Shown: piece by piece, positions 24,012 through 34,111 of the stretch
Layout of the letters: each line of letters starts with the position of its first letter
How positions within the stretch are numbered: position 1 is the stretch's first letter
Notes under the pieces: model-generated
Seen by the model: the letters and a program-made list of their open reading frames with translations, nothing else
Told to the model about the DNA's origin: nothing
Databases searched by the model: none
Program-made: the position numbers and the translations under genes
Assembly (NCBI GenBank): GCA_037783545.1
Contig: JBBELK010000096.1
Location: forward strand, 1,116,001 to 1,180,000
Length of the DNA stretch: 64,000 nt
Origin: Henricia sp. BOLD:AAB3569
Taxonomy: Eukaryota > Echinodermata > Asteroidea > Spinulosida > Echinasteridae
Reading direction: 5' to 3'

Positions 24012-24295
24012 CCTGGGGCCGATTTCACAAAGCACTAAGACGCGTCACGGGAAGGGTCACTTTTATCTTGGAATTGAAACGCACTGAACTCGTCTAAACT
24101 TTTGTGAAATCGATCCAGTTGATAATTTGTAATAACTGGCGAGTCCTGTTGCTTGATTTAAATACATGACCAGGGGTCCATTTCACAAAGCGCTAAGACG
24201 CGTTTTATGAAGGGTTACTCTTCTTATCTTGGGCGTTGGTATGGAAACTAGGACGCATTGAACTTGTCTTAACTTTTGCGAAATCAATATTTGGA
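24012..24295. mobile_element. Two copies of a TTTCACAAAG MITE
   Basis: Copies at about 24014-24120 and 24172-24293. Each begins GGGGYCSATTTCACAAAG, followed by CGCTAAGACGCG or a close variant, and ends with an inverse such as CTTTTGTGAAATCGATCC. They lie just upstream of the third SRCR exon, the second almost reaching its polypyrimidine region. Confidence 0.65.
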
Positions 24296-24366
24296 CTTGA
24301 TATTTGTGGTGTTGGTGCATTTAACATGTTCTTTACTTTATCCCTTCTTTTTTAAAATAAAACCAG

Positions 24367-24711
24367 GCGTGCGTCTATCAGGTGCTGATGGGCTTTCAGC
24401 ATCGGAAGGTCGCGTGGAGGTCAGTATGTTTGACGGAATCTGGACGACCGTCTGTGACTATCTATGGGACTTTCGATCTGCCACGGTGGTTTGCCGCTAC
24501 CTCGGCTACCGCTACGCTGTTTCCTTTGCCGCCAAATTCGGCGAGGGGAGTGGCGAGGTCCTGATGGGCGCCGTGGAGTGTAATGGGGACGAGGCTAACC
24601 TGGGAGAGTGTTCGTTCTCAGGTTGGGGCTACTCGCGATGTTCCCACAGCCTGGACGCCGGTGTGGTGTGCTCTTCGGTTCCTAGAGATCCTGACGAGGT
24701 TGTGTTACCTG
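24367..24711 (+). CDS. SRCR domain 3 exon
   Basis: Acceptor AAAACCAG|GC, donor G|GTAAGT; 345 bases, phase 1-1. Motifs: GVRLSGADG, GRVEVSMFDGIW, TTVCDYLWD, ATVVCRYLGYRYA, VECNGDEANLGEC, GWGYSRC, AGVVC. Six group A cysteines. Closest within the array to domains 1 and 5 (odd-numbered type). The 24712-25230 intron has no recognised content. Confidence 0.9.
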
Positions 24712-25230
24712 GTAAGTCACGGATATTATATGCTCCTGTTTCAACGACCAAAAAATGCTTTTGACGAACTCACTGGATTGAACCAATAATCAATGGTTGG
24801 CATCAAGTAACCAGTTTGGCATAACGTGATCAGAAATGTAGATTTAAATAATTTTATTTGTAGGGCAGTCATTTTAAAATGCATGCATGAGGCCTTCCTT
24901 CTGAATCCTATGCCTGTAGTAGCTGTTTTTGTTTGAATGCAAGTCGTCCTGTACAAGGTTTGCTTGCCTATCAAGGTAAGGGCTAACAAAGTACAAAGAA
25001 ATCACTCTTTCACACCGAAACAAGCCCGGACTTACCCGTCTCTTCGCAATACGAGTATAGAGCTGGGAGGATGAACTAGTCCGCATATCGAGACATCCAA
25101 ATTGCCTCTGCTCCTATTAGATGAGAAGTTATTTCGAGGATATATTTATGCCAATTATGAAGTATACTTATAGGTTTTCTGAAGGTGTCAGACCCAACAT
25201 CGTCTAAACCAACCTTCTATTTTCTTCAAG

Positions 25231-25575
25231 CTGGAAGTATTCGTCTAACGGGCGGTGACTCCCCATTCGAAGGGCGTATCGAAATATATCTCCCCGACCA
25301 GTGGGGCGTGGTATGCGACGATGAATGGACCATACAGGATGCGGCTACTGCGTGCCGACAGCTGGGCTTCAACTCCGGGGGGCCTGCCTCAGATTCCGGG
25401 AGGTTCGGAGGGGATTTGTTGCCGATACTACTGGGAGACTTCCATTGTCAAGGAGGCGAGCGTCGGTTGGTGGACTGCCTGAGGCAAGAACGAGAACATG
25501 CCAGCTGTGGCCGCAGGGACAGCCCCGCTGTTGTTTGCTCAAATTCAACGAGTGATGGCAGGCGAATGTCGTTTG
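25231..25575 (+). CDS. SRCR domain 4 exon
   Basis: Acceptor TTCTTCAAG|CT, donor G|GTAACC; 345 bases, phase 1-1. Motifs: SIRLTGGDSPFEGRIEIYLP, DQWGVVCDDEW, ATACRQLGF, HCQGGERRLVDC, ASC, AVVC. Six cysteines. The GWG turn before the fifth cysteine is replaced by a charged stretch (LRQEREHASC), so this domain has diverged in its ligand-facing loop. The donor was chosen because it keeps phase 1; reading on would meet a stop at 25617. Confidence 0.85.
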
Positions 25576-25794
25576 GTAACCTCAAACCTTTCATTAATTT
25601 CAAAAACAGTAGGCTTTAACCGGATCGGCTGGGTAGTAGTACATGTACTTGTAACTGGAGTTTCTCGTTGCCCGTATACCCAAAGACCCGGCTGTGGACC
25701 GTCTTGCCACATATGAGCTGAAAAACAGTCTCAAATGTGCACAATTCTCGAAGCAGCTATTCAAACCAGCCATTCGACATCGCGCAGTTCGCTG

Positions 25795-25945
25795 GTCCCA
25801 GTGGTTAAAACATTTGCCTAGTATGCAGGAGGTCGTGGGTTCGATTCCTACCCGAGCACGGTATGAATGTTTCTCGTAGTGTCTCGGGGAAGTGTGCTAA
25901 TCAAGGCACGCCGGGTAAGGGTAATAAAAACCTTAAATAACAAAG
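25795..25945 (+). mobile_element. tRNA-like SINE in intron
   Basis: A B box GGTTCGATTCC at about 25838 with an upstream A-box-like GGTCCCAGTGG, then a non-tRNA tail. The cloverleaf does not close into a clean acceptor and anticodon arm, so a functional tRNA gene is unlikely. Same strand as the receptor gene. Confidence 0.5.
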
Positions 25946-26039
25946 AAATTGTCTCTTTATAAAAATGCAACTGGGAGAATACTAGAGATTCGGCTTCATT
26001 ATATGATTTTATATTTGAAATATGTGTATCTGCTTACAG

Positions 26040-26372
26040 ATGTTCGTCTTACAAATCGTGTATCACCTTCTGCGGGACTTGTGGAAGTAAGGTTAGGTGA
26101 TGGGTCTTGGGGAAGCATCTGTGATGGTGGTTGGGACCTACGAGCCGCCACAGTCGTCTGCCGTCAACTCGGGTACCGTTATGCCATCTCGGCTTTTGTG
26201 ACGCTCAGCACACTGGATACCTTCCTAGACAACGTTCAGTGCAACGGGGGTGAGATGAACCTTGCCGAATGTTCTCACTCCGGGTGGGGTGTCCAAGACT
26301 GCGGTCTTAGAAAGCGTGCCAGCGTGGTGTGCTTCGATGCTCTTCGCAGTGTCGATGAATCGCTCTATACAG
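26040..26372 (+). CDS. SRCR domain 5 exon
   Basis: Acceptor GCTTACAG|AT, donor G|GTAGGG; 333 bases, phase 1-1. Motifs: VRLTNRVSPSAGLVEVRLGD, GSWGSICDGGWD, ATVVCRQLGYRYAISA, VQCNGGEMNLAECSHSGWG, QDC, SVVC. Six cysteines. Very similar to domain 1, including RQLGYRYAISA, which supports internal duplication. The intron to the next exon is only 120 bases. Confidence 0.9.
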
Positions 26373-26492
26373 GTAGGGACACATTTAACAGGTTACCTGG
26401 ACTTAATTATGACCTACTCGCATAATCGGCTGTGCTTGGCCAGGGACGAGATAATAGAAGCAGTAGTCTTGTTTTTACCACTTGTTCCCCAG

Positions 26493-26831
26493 TTGGCACT
26501 GTTCGGTTAGTGGATGGCAGTTCGCCCATGGAGGGGCGCGTGGAGGTGTATCTTCCCGATCAGTGGGGCACGATTTGCGATGACCACTGGGATCTTCAAG
26601 CCGCCACCGTAGTCTGCCGCCAACTCGGCTACAGCTACGTCGTCTCTGCGCACACAAAATTCAGTCGTGGCTCCAGGTCGATTCTCCTGGACGCTGTAGA
26701 TTGCTTTGGATACGAAAGAATGCTGACAAATTGCCGTCACAGGGGCTGGGGCAAGCATGACTGCACCCATGCCGAGGATGTTGGTGTTGTGTGTGCTAAT
26801 GCTCCGCCCGACACGGGTCCGGCTCCAAATG
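26493..26831 (+). CDS. SRCR domain 6 exon
   Basis: Acceptor TGTTCCCCAG|TT, donor G|GTAAGA; 339 bases, phase 1-1. Motifs: GTVRLVDGSSPMEGRVEVYL, PDQWGTICDDHWD, ATVVCRQLGYSYVVSA, VDCFGYERMLTNCRHRGWG, HDC, VGVVC. Six cysteines. Resembles domain 2. A Pro-rich linker (PPDTGPAP) follows, marking the end of the canonical half of the array. Confidence 0.9.
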
Positions 26832-26977
26832 GTAAGATGTTTGGACGTCATATTTTTTGAAGTGTTAGTTTGCGTACGAGCTCTCGTAGCGAAATGACGT
26901 GTGATTTTTGTTGTAAGGCCCGTTATTGTTTCGATGGTAATTACCGAAGATACACCTTACCACATTTCTATCAACAG

Positions 26978-27334
26978 AGGGAGAAATCACCTTCAGGTTG
27001 TTAGAAGGACCTCACACCGGAGAAGGCGTCCTGCAGTATCGCACCACGGCCAATGAATCCTGGAACACCCCCTGCCTTCGCCCTGTGGATCTTCATCATG
27101 TGATTGGCACCAGCGTCTGCAAAACCTTAGATTTCGACAATTTCTGCGGTGCATATGAAGCTGGACCCCTCGACTCTATTTTGCCGGGCGAGTTATTTGG
27201 TTCACCGCGAAAACGCGTCAGCATGTACTGCACGGGCTCTGTCGGCACTGATGCGGTTTGTGGAGTGACTGAGGATACGTCTAGCGGTCCACCTTGCGCA
27301 GATGATCGAGTACTGTGGATTGGGTGTGGTTCAG
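26978..27334 (+). CDS. Divergent SRCR-like domain 7 exon
   Basis: Acceptor CAACAG|AG, donor G|GTAAAG; 357 bases, phase 1-1. It keeps the SRCR opening (ITFRLLEG, GEGVLQYR, ESWNTPC) but loses the CRQLG helix; VCKTLDFDNFC stands in its place. There are seven cysteines, including the late SMYC, GPPC and WIGC. It is called SRCR-like by position, exon size and phase. Identity as SRCR is inferred and needs a profile search. Confidence 0.7.
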
Positions 27335-27501
27335 GTAAAGTGGGGAGATGGGCCTCTGCCATACAGAACCTTGCAACCGACAGTTGGTGTTTACGTTCTT
27401 GTGGCAGTACAGACACAATAACATTACTCTAAACTGTCTTCCATTTATTAGAAATGTTCCTCCGGTAAAAGTTGAGATAACACTTCTTTTTACCATTTCA
27501 G

Positions 27502-27837
27502 GTGTTCAGTTCCGCTTGCAAAATGGTATTTCTGAAAATACGGGACTTCTCCAGGCTCGTTGCCATAACAGCAGGCAGTGGAGGGGCGTCTGCGGTGACG
27601 ATTATTGGACTAGGTCTGCGCATGCGCACCAACTAGCATGCCGCCATCTTGGATTTCTGGAGGCAAACGCAACGTACTACGTAGTGCCCAATATCCTTGC
27701 ATATTCAACTTCGATAGATCGTTTCCCGTATTTCGGGTTCTGCGAGGGGAACGAGAACTCTTTGCTGGAGTGCCAAAAGGGAAGGTCATATTCCATACTG
27801 TGCGAAAGGTGGGCTGGTGTCAGATGCATGGACGCAG
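27502..27837 (+). CDS. Divergent SRCR-like domain 8 exon
   Basis: Acceptor CATTTCAG|GT, donor G|GTAAGA; 336 bases, phase 1-1. Motifs: VQFRLQNGISENTGLLQARC, WRGVCGDDYW, LACRHLGF, FCEGNENSLLEC, GVRC. The core CRxLG and final cysteine pair are kept, but the GWG motif is gone and an extra cysteine appears early. Similar in style to domain 9 (GLLQAR versus GVLQAR), which suggests domains 7-9 form a second subfamily. A 2.3-kb intron filled with repeats follows. Confidence 0.8.
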
Positions 27838-27953
27838 GTAAGAACTAAAAAATACATTACATCTATGTCAACCTTGTTTTCCTGAAGAATCCATCACCAG
27901 TGGTTGTGACCGTGTTGGAAACACACTCAGTAAAGAGCTCCCAAATATCATAA

Positions 27954-29613
27954 CCCTTACGAAAATGTCCTGTGGTATTCCTGTGGTATTCTTGTGGTAC
28001 ATGTAGATACCACAGGAATTACCACAAGAAAATCAATACCACACAATTTTATGTGGTACCCTTACGAACATGTCCTGTGGTATTCCTGTTGTACTGCTGT
28101 GGTACATGTAATTACCACAGGGTACCACACAGATTTGTGTTGTAATACCAATGCCAGATATCCTGATCCTGTGGTAATCTTGTGGTACAGATAGATACCA
28201 CAGAAATACCACAGGAAAAAAACATTATCACAAGAGTACCACACAGGTTTGTGTAGTAATGTCAATGCCAAATATCCTGGTCCTAAATACCACAGCAATT
28301 ACCACAAGAAAAAAATAGGGATGCGTACCACAGGAACCAGAGTACCACAGGAACCGATTACCACACGAACCGAGTACCACACGAACCGAGTACCACAGGG
28401 ACGCGTACCACAGGAACCAGAGTACCACATGAACCGATTACCACATGAACGAGTACCACAGGGACGCGTACCACAGGAACCAGAGTCCCACAGGAACCGA
28501 TTACCACACGGACGAGTACCACAGGGACGCGTACCACAGGAACCGCGATTACCACATGAACGAGTACCACAGGGACGCGTACCACAGGAACCAGAGTCCT
28601 ACAGGAACCGATTACCACACGAACGAGTACCACAGGGACGCGTACCACAGGAACCAGAGTACCATAGGAACCGATTACCACACGAACGAGTACCACAGGG
28701 ACGCGTACCACAGCAGAGTACCACAGGAACCGATTACCACACGAACGAGTACCACAGGGACGCGTACCACAGGAACCAGAGTACCACAGGGACGCGTACC
28801 ACAGGAACCAGAGTACCACAGGAACCGATTACCACACGAACGAGTACCACAGGGACGCGTACCACAGGAACCAGAGTACCACAGGGACACGTACCACAGG
28901 AACCAGAGTACCACAGGAACCGATTACCACACGAAATTTACCACAAAAAGAACCACAGGAACAAGTGGACATGAATATGCAAATCGGAAACACAATGTAC
29001 CAATTTACTGTAATGCACATTGTCGGATGCCATGTATACAGAATGTATCATGTTCTGAATTGAAATTGTACTCATTTATCAAATAGAAATATGCATCAAT
29101 ACATTTTGCATAATGCCATACTTAAAGCATAATGGCCTCTTTTTTGTTTTATGTTTGTTTTTACCCGTGACCAACCATGGATAGATAGCTGCATTTGGCC
29201 AATGGCCTGGTAAACATTTAAGTCTTGAGCACTAAACATTCCGACGCAAGTTAATGCTCTTTGCAGTGGTTCTTGTGGGCACAGAATGAACAACACTGGT
29301 TCAACCCCGAACCACTGCTGAACTGACCTTATAGTCTGGTTTGGCAGCTTTAAGTTGGACAAACCAAAAAAAAAATTGGTAAGATTTCGATTGACTTGAT
29401 TGTTATCACAGGAATATCACCACGGGAATGTTACTACAGGAAATTTACCACAGGAAATTTACCACAGGAATTTTACCACAGGAAATTTACCACAGGAACT
29501 TCCTGTGGTAATAATGTCCTGTGGTATATGTCCCAAAATACCACAGGAATATTCCTGTGGTAATGTCCTGTGGTATTTTTTTGTGGTAATACCACAGGAC
29601 TTTTTCGTAAGGG
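27954..29613. mobile_element. TACCACAG-array DNA element inside an intron
   Basis: Inverted ends CCCTTACGAAAA, one variable base, then GTCCTGTGGTATT match over 26 bases with one mismatch. The left end recurs internally at about 28067. The interior (28300-28940) is a tandem array of about 63-bp units made of TACCACAGGAACCG, ACGAACGAG and GGGACGCG words. The outer parts carry inverted CCTGTGGTA words. No transposase is present. Because the unit length is divisible by three, long ORFs of up to 241 codons arise on both strands and are not genes. No clear target duplication was seen. Confidence 0.8.
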
Positions 29614-29845
29614 AAAGCTCCCTATTATAAAGCTCTAAATGTGATCATCAAGAACATAATACATATGTTGTCGAAACAGTTATACAATCTCTGCGTACAT
29701 AAAAAGGCAATTACTATTGATTCGTGTTAACTATTCTAACCTTTAAGGTGCCAGTTGGGTATAAATTTACGAAAGCATTTACAGGTAGAAATCTGTGTCC
29801 AGTTTAGTTGTATTTTTGCATAGACTTCATGCGCCACATCAGTGT

Positions 29846-29956
29846 CAGTGGCGGATCCAGCCTCATTAAAATACTGACATACAAAGGATTTTAGGGGGCT
29901 GTAACCCTCACTTTTCTTTTGTATTCCTGTATTTTAATGAGGCTGGATCCGCCACT
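29846..29956. mobile_element. CAGTGGCGGATCCAG MITE (hAT-like ends)
   Basis: CAGTGGCGGATCCAGCCTCA and its inverse enclose about 50 bases; the arms extend roughly 29 bases. CAGTGGCGGATC-type ends are common among hAT elements (family knowledge). No 8-bp duplication was seen. Confidence 0.7.
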
Positions 29957-30172
29957 GAGTGCGGGGGTTTCTGTATTCAAATAGGGGACGTTAAACAATA
30001 GGAACAACAAGGACCGCGATTTGGATTCGTGTACAAAACAAATTTGAGCAGTCCAAACAAAAGAGGAACAATAGGACGATGGGCGGTGGGTACAAGACTG
30101 TTTAAACGTTGGAACTCGACATATTTTCCAGCACACAAGCTGTCACGATTTAGCTTTGTCTGTCATTCCCAG

Positions 30173-30508
30173 ATGATGGTGGTTTGGAGTTAAGATTGGC
30201 CGAATCCGAACACGTGGGGTCGGGCGTCTTGCAAGCTCGACTGCGGCCAACAGACCAGTGGGGCGCCGTATGCGGCAATACTTGGGAATACCGAGACATG
30301 TTGGTCGCCTGTCGGCATCTCGGATTTGCGGCAGATGTGAGACTTCAAACGGACACGGTTCCAGTAGAGAACGTGTCCAACGTACCGAACACGACGTTCA
30401 TCACAGCAGTGGGTTGCTTTGGACACGAAAGCTTCCTGTCCCAGTGTGCTTTGGCAGCTGACGGTGAAAGCACTTGCGTAGATTTCCCCTACGCCGAGTG
30501 CATGGCAG
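30173..30508 (+). CDS. Divergent SRCR-like domain 9 exon
   Basis: Acceptor CATTCCCAG|AT, donor G|GTATGC; 336 bases, phase 1-1. Motifs: GLELRLAESEHVGSGVLQAR, DQWGAVCGNTWE, LVACRHLGF, VGCFGHESFLSQC, STC, YAEC. Six cysteines, divergent C-terminal half without GWG. It leaves phase 1, which is exactly the entry phase of the SMB-7TM exon downstream; this is the main argument that the SRCR array and receptor belong together. The connecting intron (30509-31666) is mostly transposon DNA. Confidence 0.8.
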
Positions 30509-30587
30509 GTATGCTAATTATTGGCACATCTATGTATACACTTTTAGAACAGGAATATATACATATTTTGTCATGCATTCATTAGGT

Positions 30588-30757
30588 ATAGACTACTAAA
30601 GTGAAAACGTCACCCTAATTTGTGTTGCCATGGTTTTTGGGTCTACACTAAAACCAGTGAACTGTTTCCCTGCGCTATACCAATGGACGTTTTAGATTAC
30701 CAGCGAATGTTTAGACCCAATTACCATGGCAACCGACGTCACACTTTAGTAGTCTAT
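30588..30757. mobile_element. MITE with ATAGACTACTAAAGTG ends
   Basis: ATAGACTACTAAAGTG at 30588 and its inverse ending at 30757. The internal words AACGTCACCCTA, TTTCCCTGCGCT and AATTACCATGGCAA recur in the copies at 63.4-64 kb. Confidence 0.7.
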
Positions 30758-30767
30758 TGGGATACAG

Positions 30768-31548
30768 GTCAACTCGGTCCCAAGTCAACTCGGACCCAAG
30801 TCAACTCGGTCCCAAGTCAACTCGGACCCTATGGGAAATTGAACGTAAAATATTTTAAAATCAATGGCCAAAGAAAGTTGGGTTTTGGACATTGTTTTCC
30901 GAAACAGATACCGTTATAGTTTACTGATAAAAATATATCATCTCGGGCGGAAATACTCCACTTAGGTAAGGATTTTCAGGGAAAATGGTCGATTACATTT
31001 TTGTTTCGTTTACTTAAAGTACATTCTGGTTGTTTTCGCACCAACTGTCCTGCAGAAAACTGCCCTGCATTTCTGTAATTCTATTTTCAAAAAGTAAAGC
31101 TTGTACCAGTTGAAATAGTTCGTACATTACATAAACAAATGCAAACAACACACGAAGTCGATCAGTTATCACGAGCGAAAACAAACTATTAATGAATTAT
31201 ATTTTTATATGAAAATGTATAGATGAGAAGTCCTTACAGGATCTGAAGGACATCCAGAAAAAAAGGTATAATTTTACGTTCAATTTCCCACAGGGTCCGA
31301 GTTGACTTGGGACCGAGTTGACTGAATTAGGTCCGAGTTGACTTGGGTCCAAGTTGACTTAAAGGCACAGGCTCGTCAGCAATGTGCGCCCGCCAAACGT
31401 GTACCACGCAATACGCAGCTCCATAGCAAAGGCATGGAGCTGCGTGTTTCGAGCACGAATTTGGCGGGCGCGCATTGCTGACGAGCCTGTGCCTTTAATT
31501 AGGTCCGAGTTGACTTGGGTCCGAGTTGACTTGGGACCGAGTTGACTC
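30768..31548. mobile_element. Foldback-type element with 16-bp tandem arms
   Basis: The left arm has four 16-bp units (GTCAACTCGGWCCCAA). The right arm has inverted units (GGTCCGAGTTGACTTG) interrupted by a nested MITE. Inside each arm, AACTCGGACCCTRTGGGAAA and the following GAACGTAAAAT match as inverted repeats with one mismatch. The centre (30860-31270) is AT-rich without ORFs. This is the architecture of Foldback-like elements. The unit is related to the minisatellite at 2250-2376. Confidence 0.75.
31363..31494. mobile_element. TTAA-flanked MITE nested in the foldback arm
   Basis: AGGCACAGGCTCGTCAGCAA and its inverse are flanked by TTAA on both sides (31359-31362 and 31495-31498). A second palindrome (GCAGCTCCAT...ATGGAGCTGC) forms the centre. 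It interrupts the 16-bp array, so it inserted after the foldback element formed. Confidence 0.8.
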
Positions 31549-31666
31549 GAAACCGTCTATTGGCCCAGTTGCATAAAGTATATGTGGTTAAAATATTTCC
31601 AAGTAAATAAATATAATCCATATACCTTTAAAGTGATGGGATGTTCTTGTCGTTTTTACCATTTAG

Positions 31667-33936
31667 AGACGGAAAGGTTTGAAATTCCAGCCGTCTTGTG
31701 CGGAAAAATTAACTACTGTGGCTACGCCTGCAATCAAGGACCACACAATGAGCGGAGAGTATTTGTGCGTCAAACGTGCAAATGTGACGACGCTTGCTCC
31801 TACTTTAATGACTGCTGCTATGACTATCCAGACAACTGCGAGCCCGTCTCTGACTCGAACGAGATACAGATCAGAGGAGTCAACATTCGATACTACGCAT
31901 GCGTCTGGGTTCCAAACAACAAGTATGCAGACAGCTACGAGACGACTGGCTACGCCTTGGTTGGTCTATGCCCGGATGACATGCAGGATGCAGCCACTAG
32001 GAGCGGCTGCGAACGAACTGCTGATGTTGCTGACGTCATCGGTTCCGTGCCAGTCTGCGGGGATGGAGGCGTGGTTTTCAAAAACGTATTCTGCGCCATA
32101 TGCCACGGTGCCAAGATTGAAAATTTACTGAGGTGGATGGTGGAAATCGAGTACTCCGGAGACAAGGTGGAGACTGTCTTACAAGGACTGAATCAAACTG
32201 TGGAAGGGACGCCGACCGGGAGGTATTCGTATCTTCCCCCGGATTCCGTAGCCACTCCACGAAACTGTCCAGTTTACACGGTCCGTACATGCAACAAATC
32301 CCTGGATAGATCGCTTGAGGAAGCATGTGAGGACTACTTTGCGCCTTTATACATTGATGGAGTCCTTTACCACAATCCTCACTGTGGTTTGTGCAACGGG
32401 CTGGTGGTGCCTCCGACGGATGTTTGCATACACAAGGACAACATGTGCACAATGACATGCAGCGGTGACAACTGGGGAGGATGCCTGGGCATCTGTGGCC
32501 GCTCATCTTATCCTGGAATAGAAGCCCTCTTTGATTTTGGATGGGGTGGAGGTGGGGGTACCAAATGTCGACCAGGCGAGCTCTACGATCCTTTTCTGGA
32601 GAGATGCCGCCTTGTTTATTGCGTGTCTGGGAATGCTAACCAGGACAGGGAATGTCGTCAGCTTCCTGTTGTTGATTTCCCGTGGTTTTCGTTGCTGAGT
32701 GATGATTGTACATCAACCCTCAGCAACAGGCTTGATCAAGATGCCTTGTACTGGCAAGCACTCCCCACTAACTACACCACCGGAAGGTCTGTAGCGGACG
32801 AGGAGTTCACCCTTTCCATCATTTTCTCCAAGAACGATGAGGAAATCGTCCTTGGAATCCCGGAACAGCTACATGCCACCTTAGGGTCTTGCAATATCAC
32901 TAATATTGGGATTTACGCCCAAGAAGGGGCATCGCTGTTTTCAGAGTTAGAATCATGCTCAAATGCCACCGTGTTGGCAAAAGATGTATTTAAATCCCAG
33001 GGAGATGCAAATTCTACAAAATATTCGACCCTAGACTTTTTGATATTTAAGACCCTAGAGTGGGCGAATAGCTCATCGTATCACAAGCCTGATACCCTTC
33101 CTGACGCCTGTTTGAACGTTCTTGCACTGAACTGCACACCAGTTCTTTTGAAACCGGACGAGTACGTTAGGATGAGTATGCTTCCGTTCATCACGCACCT
33201 ATCGAGAGGGTATGAATTCGGACCTGACGAGTTTGTCATTTTACCTTACGGCACGGCGGTGGTATGCATTCCCACGAATTGGACGGACAGATCTTCACAA
33301 GCACTCGGTGTAATCACTCTCATCTGTAGCTGCCTGTCGTTAGTGGCGCTAGTGGCAACCTTTATCACATACTGCACGTTTGCCAAGCTCAGGAACACAG
33401 TCGGCATGCACATCTTGAACCTCGTGGTGGCGTTCTTTATCGCGATCCTTTTGTTCGTGTTGGCGCCACTTTTGGAGTTTACCGGATCTCTCTGTGTGGT
33501 ATCCGCATCCATCTCACATTTAGCCTGGATATCAGCTTTCGTTTGGATGACTGTTCTGTCATTAGGCGCATCCAAGACCTTCGCACGGAGAACCGTTCTG
33601 CCCAACCGAAAGCGGCCCGGTAACCGTCTGATGCTGGCCACCATAACACTTGTCTGGGGCGGCGCTTTAATATTCGCCACCACGTGCCTCGTGCTGACAC
33701 TTTGCAACTGCACGTCTGTACAACGCATCTACGACACTTCCACGCCATGTTGGATAACGCTGCCAGTAACGCGCTTAGTTGTCTTCGGCGTTCCAGTTGC
33801 AATGTCCGTGATAATCAACACGATTTCCTTCGTGTTTGTGGTTTGTAACGTCCGCAAGGCCAAGCAAGACAGCGGGTTATTGCATGAGAGAGGCAAATTT
33901 CAGCAAAGGCTAGACGAAATCAAGATATATTCCAAG
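31667..33936 (+). CDS. SMB-like module, Cys-rich ectodomain and TM1-TM5 of a 7TM receptor
   Basis: Acceptor ACCATTTAG|AG (phase 1), donor AAG|GTAATT (phase 0). It opens with a somatomedin-B-like module: CGYAC, CKCDDAC, then DCCYDYPDNC. A long ectodomain follows with HNPHCGLCNG, a Gly run (about 32538) and several N-glycosylation sites. Just before TM1 comes FGPDEFVILPYGTAVVC, a pattern seen in methuselah-like and related class B receptors; a canonical GPS cleavage motif is not evident. Hydrophobic segments: TM1 about 33301-33381, TM2 33398-33480, TM3 33490-33585, TM4 33624-33705, TM5 33750-33850. There is no initiator Met with signal peptide at its start, so it needs upstream exons. Retaining the next intron would stop the protein at 33999, before TM6. 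Confidence 0.9.
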
Positions 33937-34111
33937 GTAATTAACAAACTCCAACGGACATCTTCTTTGCAATTAAGTACACAACATCGCAAGTTGTAGG
34001 TCTAATCCTTAGATCTCATGGGGATGGAGTAAGATAAACACGGGGCTTCTCCGTACCTTTTCCTTTCTGGTGACATACCATAACTAGTTTCTTTCTTTTC
34101 TTGTCAGCTAG

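Noticed and set aside
25795..25870. Functional tRNA gene
   Set aside because: Good B box, but the acceptor and anticodon stems do not pair and a SINE-like tail follows.
28249..29086. Long overlapping ORFs (up to 241 codons) on both strands with VPQEPEYHRNR-type repeats
   Set aside because: They are the three frames of a 63-bp tandem array in a DNA element. The unit length is divisible by three, and there is no start context or domain.
31582..31666. Met at 31582 or 31636 as the receptor start
   Set aside because: These codons precede a strong acceptor, give no signal peptide and lie in pyrimidine-rich intron sequence. Entry by splicing in phase 1 is more consistent.
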